The notes beneath the pieces were generated by a model. The model searched no databases. It saw nothing but the letters and a program-made list of their open reading frames with translations, and was not told the origin of the DNA. Both the position numbers and the translations under genes were made by a program. This document shows, one piece after another, positions 24,830 through 25,837 of a stretch of 25,837 bases of DNA. Position 1 is the first letter of the stretch, and every line of letters begins with the position of its first letter. The stretch is from a virus. The stretch spans positions 25,712 to 51,548 of the IMG/VR virus record IMGVR_UViG_3300029309_000065, one strand, 5' to 3'.

Positions 24830-25837
24830 TTATTGGTTTAGTGCCCTAGCGTCAGTATATACACTCTTGGCTTCTGATTCACTTGCTGACGGATTCTCAG
24901 TTTGATATTCTTCTACAAATTTATCTTCAGTCATACTTTCAGCTCTTTGTTGATATTGTGCTAAATTATTTAATTTATCTCTTTCTTGAAAATTTTGTTG
25001 CAATTGAAAGAATCTATTATTTAAGTCTTGAGAATAATTCCTAGATGCATCAAATGGTAAAATGTAGCTTTTATTTGTTGTTGTATATAAATTGTTTATA
25101 TCTGTTGATGTAGGATCATATATATTAAATGAAAGAGACACAGATACTTGACCACCACCTATATCTTGGAATACTGCTTTACCTGGTGAAAATCCTGCAT
25201 CATAATCATTATATTCATAAGTAAATGTTTTATCTTTACTAAGTGACATTTTTTGTTCTATGTATGATGTGTTGCTTGTGTTGTCAAAATTATTAGGATT
25301 TTGATCTCTACCACCTGTTCTATCATATACAAACATTACACCCTGATTCATTGCAGCTTTCAGTTGTTTAGTCATCTGGTCATCATCCTCATAAGCTGCA
25401 AGAATTTCTTTTCTATAAGCTGGATCAAAATCTGATATAACATATCCACCCATAGCATTTCTATCTTCTCCATCTGCTTTTAAAGAACCTAAATTATTAT
25501 AATATGTAATTTTAAATTTACCTTTAGTATCAGGATTAAACATTGTATTAAATATTGCATTAGATACTTGATACTCCATATCTGACATATCAACACCACC
25601 CTCAACATTAAACTCTTCAAAGTCTTTAACATCTTCTGGTTTGTACAAAAGAGAAACAACGCTTGTTGGATCACTAGATATGTAGTTATATTGATTTAAC
25701 ATATTTGCTAATACAACATCTTGTTGTGATCCAGCTACTGGTTTTGTACTAGAGGTAATACTATAAGTAGGATTAAATACAGTATTACCATAAGGTTGAT
25801 TTGTAGTTATACCTCTAGAAGATCCACTAACAGTTCT
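24830..25837 (-). CDS. Probable virion protein, C-terminal part (5' end outside the window)
   Basis: The stop codon is at 24830-24832. An ATG at 25702 would give 290 residues, but the same frame continues without a stop through base 25837, adding at least 45 residues (including TTNQPYGNTVFNPTYS and KPVAGSQQDVVLANM). The gene is therefore most likely a longer one entering from the right. The visible 335 residues are soluble-looking: Asn/Asp/Tyr-rich, with beta-type stretches (GGGQVSVSLSFNIYD; NKSYILPFD) and a Gln/Glu-rich helical C-terminus (FFQLQQNFQERDKLNNLAQYQQRAESM). No catalytic motif or membrane segment is seen and no family is recognised. It ends 11 bases before the polymerase gene, so it belongs to the same late, structural transcript. 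Confidence 0.8.
   Translation of the reverse strand, partial: RTVSGSSRGITTNQPYGNTVFNPTYSITSSTKPVAGSQQDVVLANMLNQYNYISSDPTSVVSLLYKPEDVKDFEEFNVEGGVDMSDMEYQVSNAIFNTMFNPDTKGKFKITYYNNLGSLKADGEDRNAMGGYVISDFDPAYRKEILAAYEDDDQMTKQLKAAMNQGVMFVYDRTGGRDQNPNNFDNTSNTSYIEQKMSLSKDKTFTYEYNDYDAGFSPGKAVFQDIGGGQVSVSLSFNIYDPTSTDINNLYTTTNKSYILPFDASRNYSQDLNNRFFQLQQNFQERDKLNNLAQYQQRAESMTEDKFVEEYQTENPSASESEAKSVYTDARALNQ

Noticed and set aside
1-25837. tRNA genes, CRISPR arrays, insertion sequences and direct-repeat arrays
   Set aside because: By eye, no cloverleaf sequence with a terminal CCA-type arm, no regularly spaced repeats and no transposase-like frame were seen. A tRNA and repeat scan would be needed to exclude them fully.

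Overview
The window looks like part of a tailed phage genome that infects a Bacteroidota host, most probably a crAss-like phage (order Crassvirales, the group of Cellulophaga phage phi14:2). Three things support this. Two huge adjacent genes (4540 and about 1918 codons) have the look of crAss-like virion cargo proteins. The larger one carries a DFDID catalytic loop in the setting of the crAss-like single-chain virion RNA polymerase, plus an HEAFH zincin motif. The base composition is AT-rich, start codons have A-rich upstream regions, and signal peptides end in Gly-Gln or Ala-Gln as is common in Bacteroidota. The host assignment is inference, and no sequence search was possible.

Layout, left to right. 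1-144 (-) is the N-terminal part of a small gene that leaves the window. 194-487 (-) is a probable small membrane protein. A perfect AT-rich palindrome (199-218) and a strong plus-strand terminator-type hairpin (522-553) lie in this region. 574-3405 (+) is the only plus-strand block: nrdB and nrdA (class I ribonucleotide reductase, overlapping by one base) and a tiny lipoprotein gene overlapping the end of nrdA. 3407-5331 (-) holds three envelope-directed genes: a secreted thioredoxin-fold protein without its CxxC, a single-pass membrane protein with a coiled coil, and a 400-residue exported probable outer-membrane beta-barrel. 5429-24818 (-) holds the two giant genes, 10 bases apart. 24830-25837 (-) is the C-terminal part of another gene whose reading frame stays open to the window edge.

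How the parts may work together. On the crAss-like model the 4540-residue protein is packaged in the capsid and enters the host with the DNA. Its N-terminal hydrophobic region may help it cross membranes, its metallopeptidase-like domain may process it or neighbouring proteins, and its C-terminal polymerase would transcribe early genes. The 1918-residue protein is probably co-packaged cargo, and it has a degenerate copy of the zincin module. The nrd genes would supply deoxynucleotides for replication. The three genes at 3407-5331 point to remodelling of the host envelope, or to virion or lysis functions at it; this is inference.

No tRNA, rRNA, CRISPR array, insertion sequence or origin was recognised. 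Intergenic gaps are short; the only long stretch with doubtful coding is 145-573.
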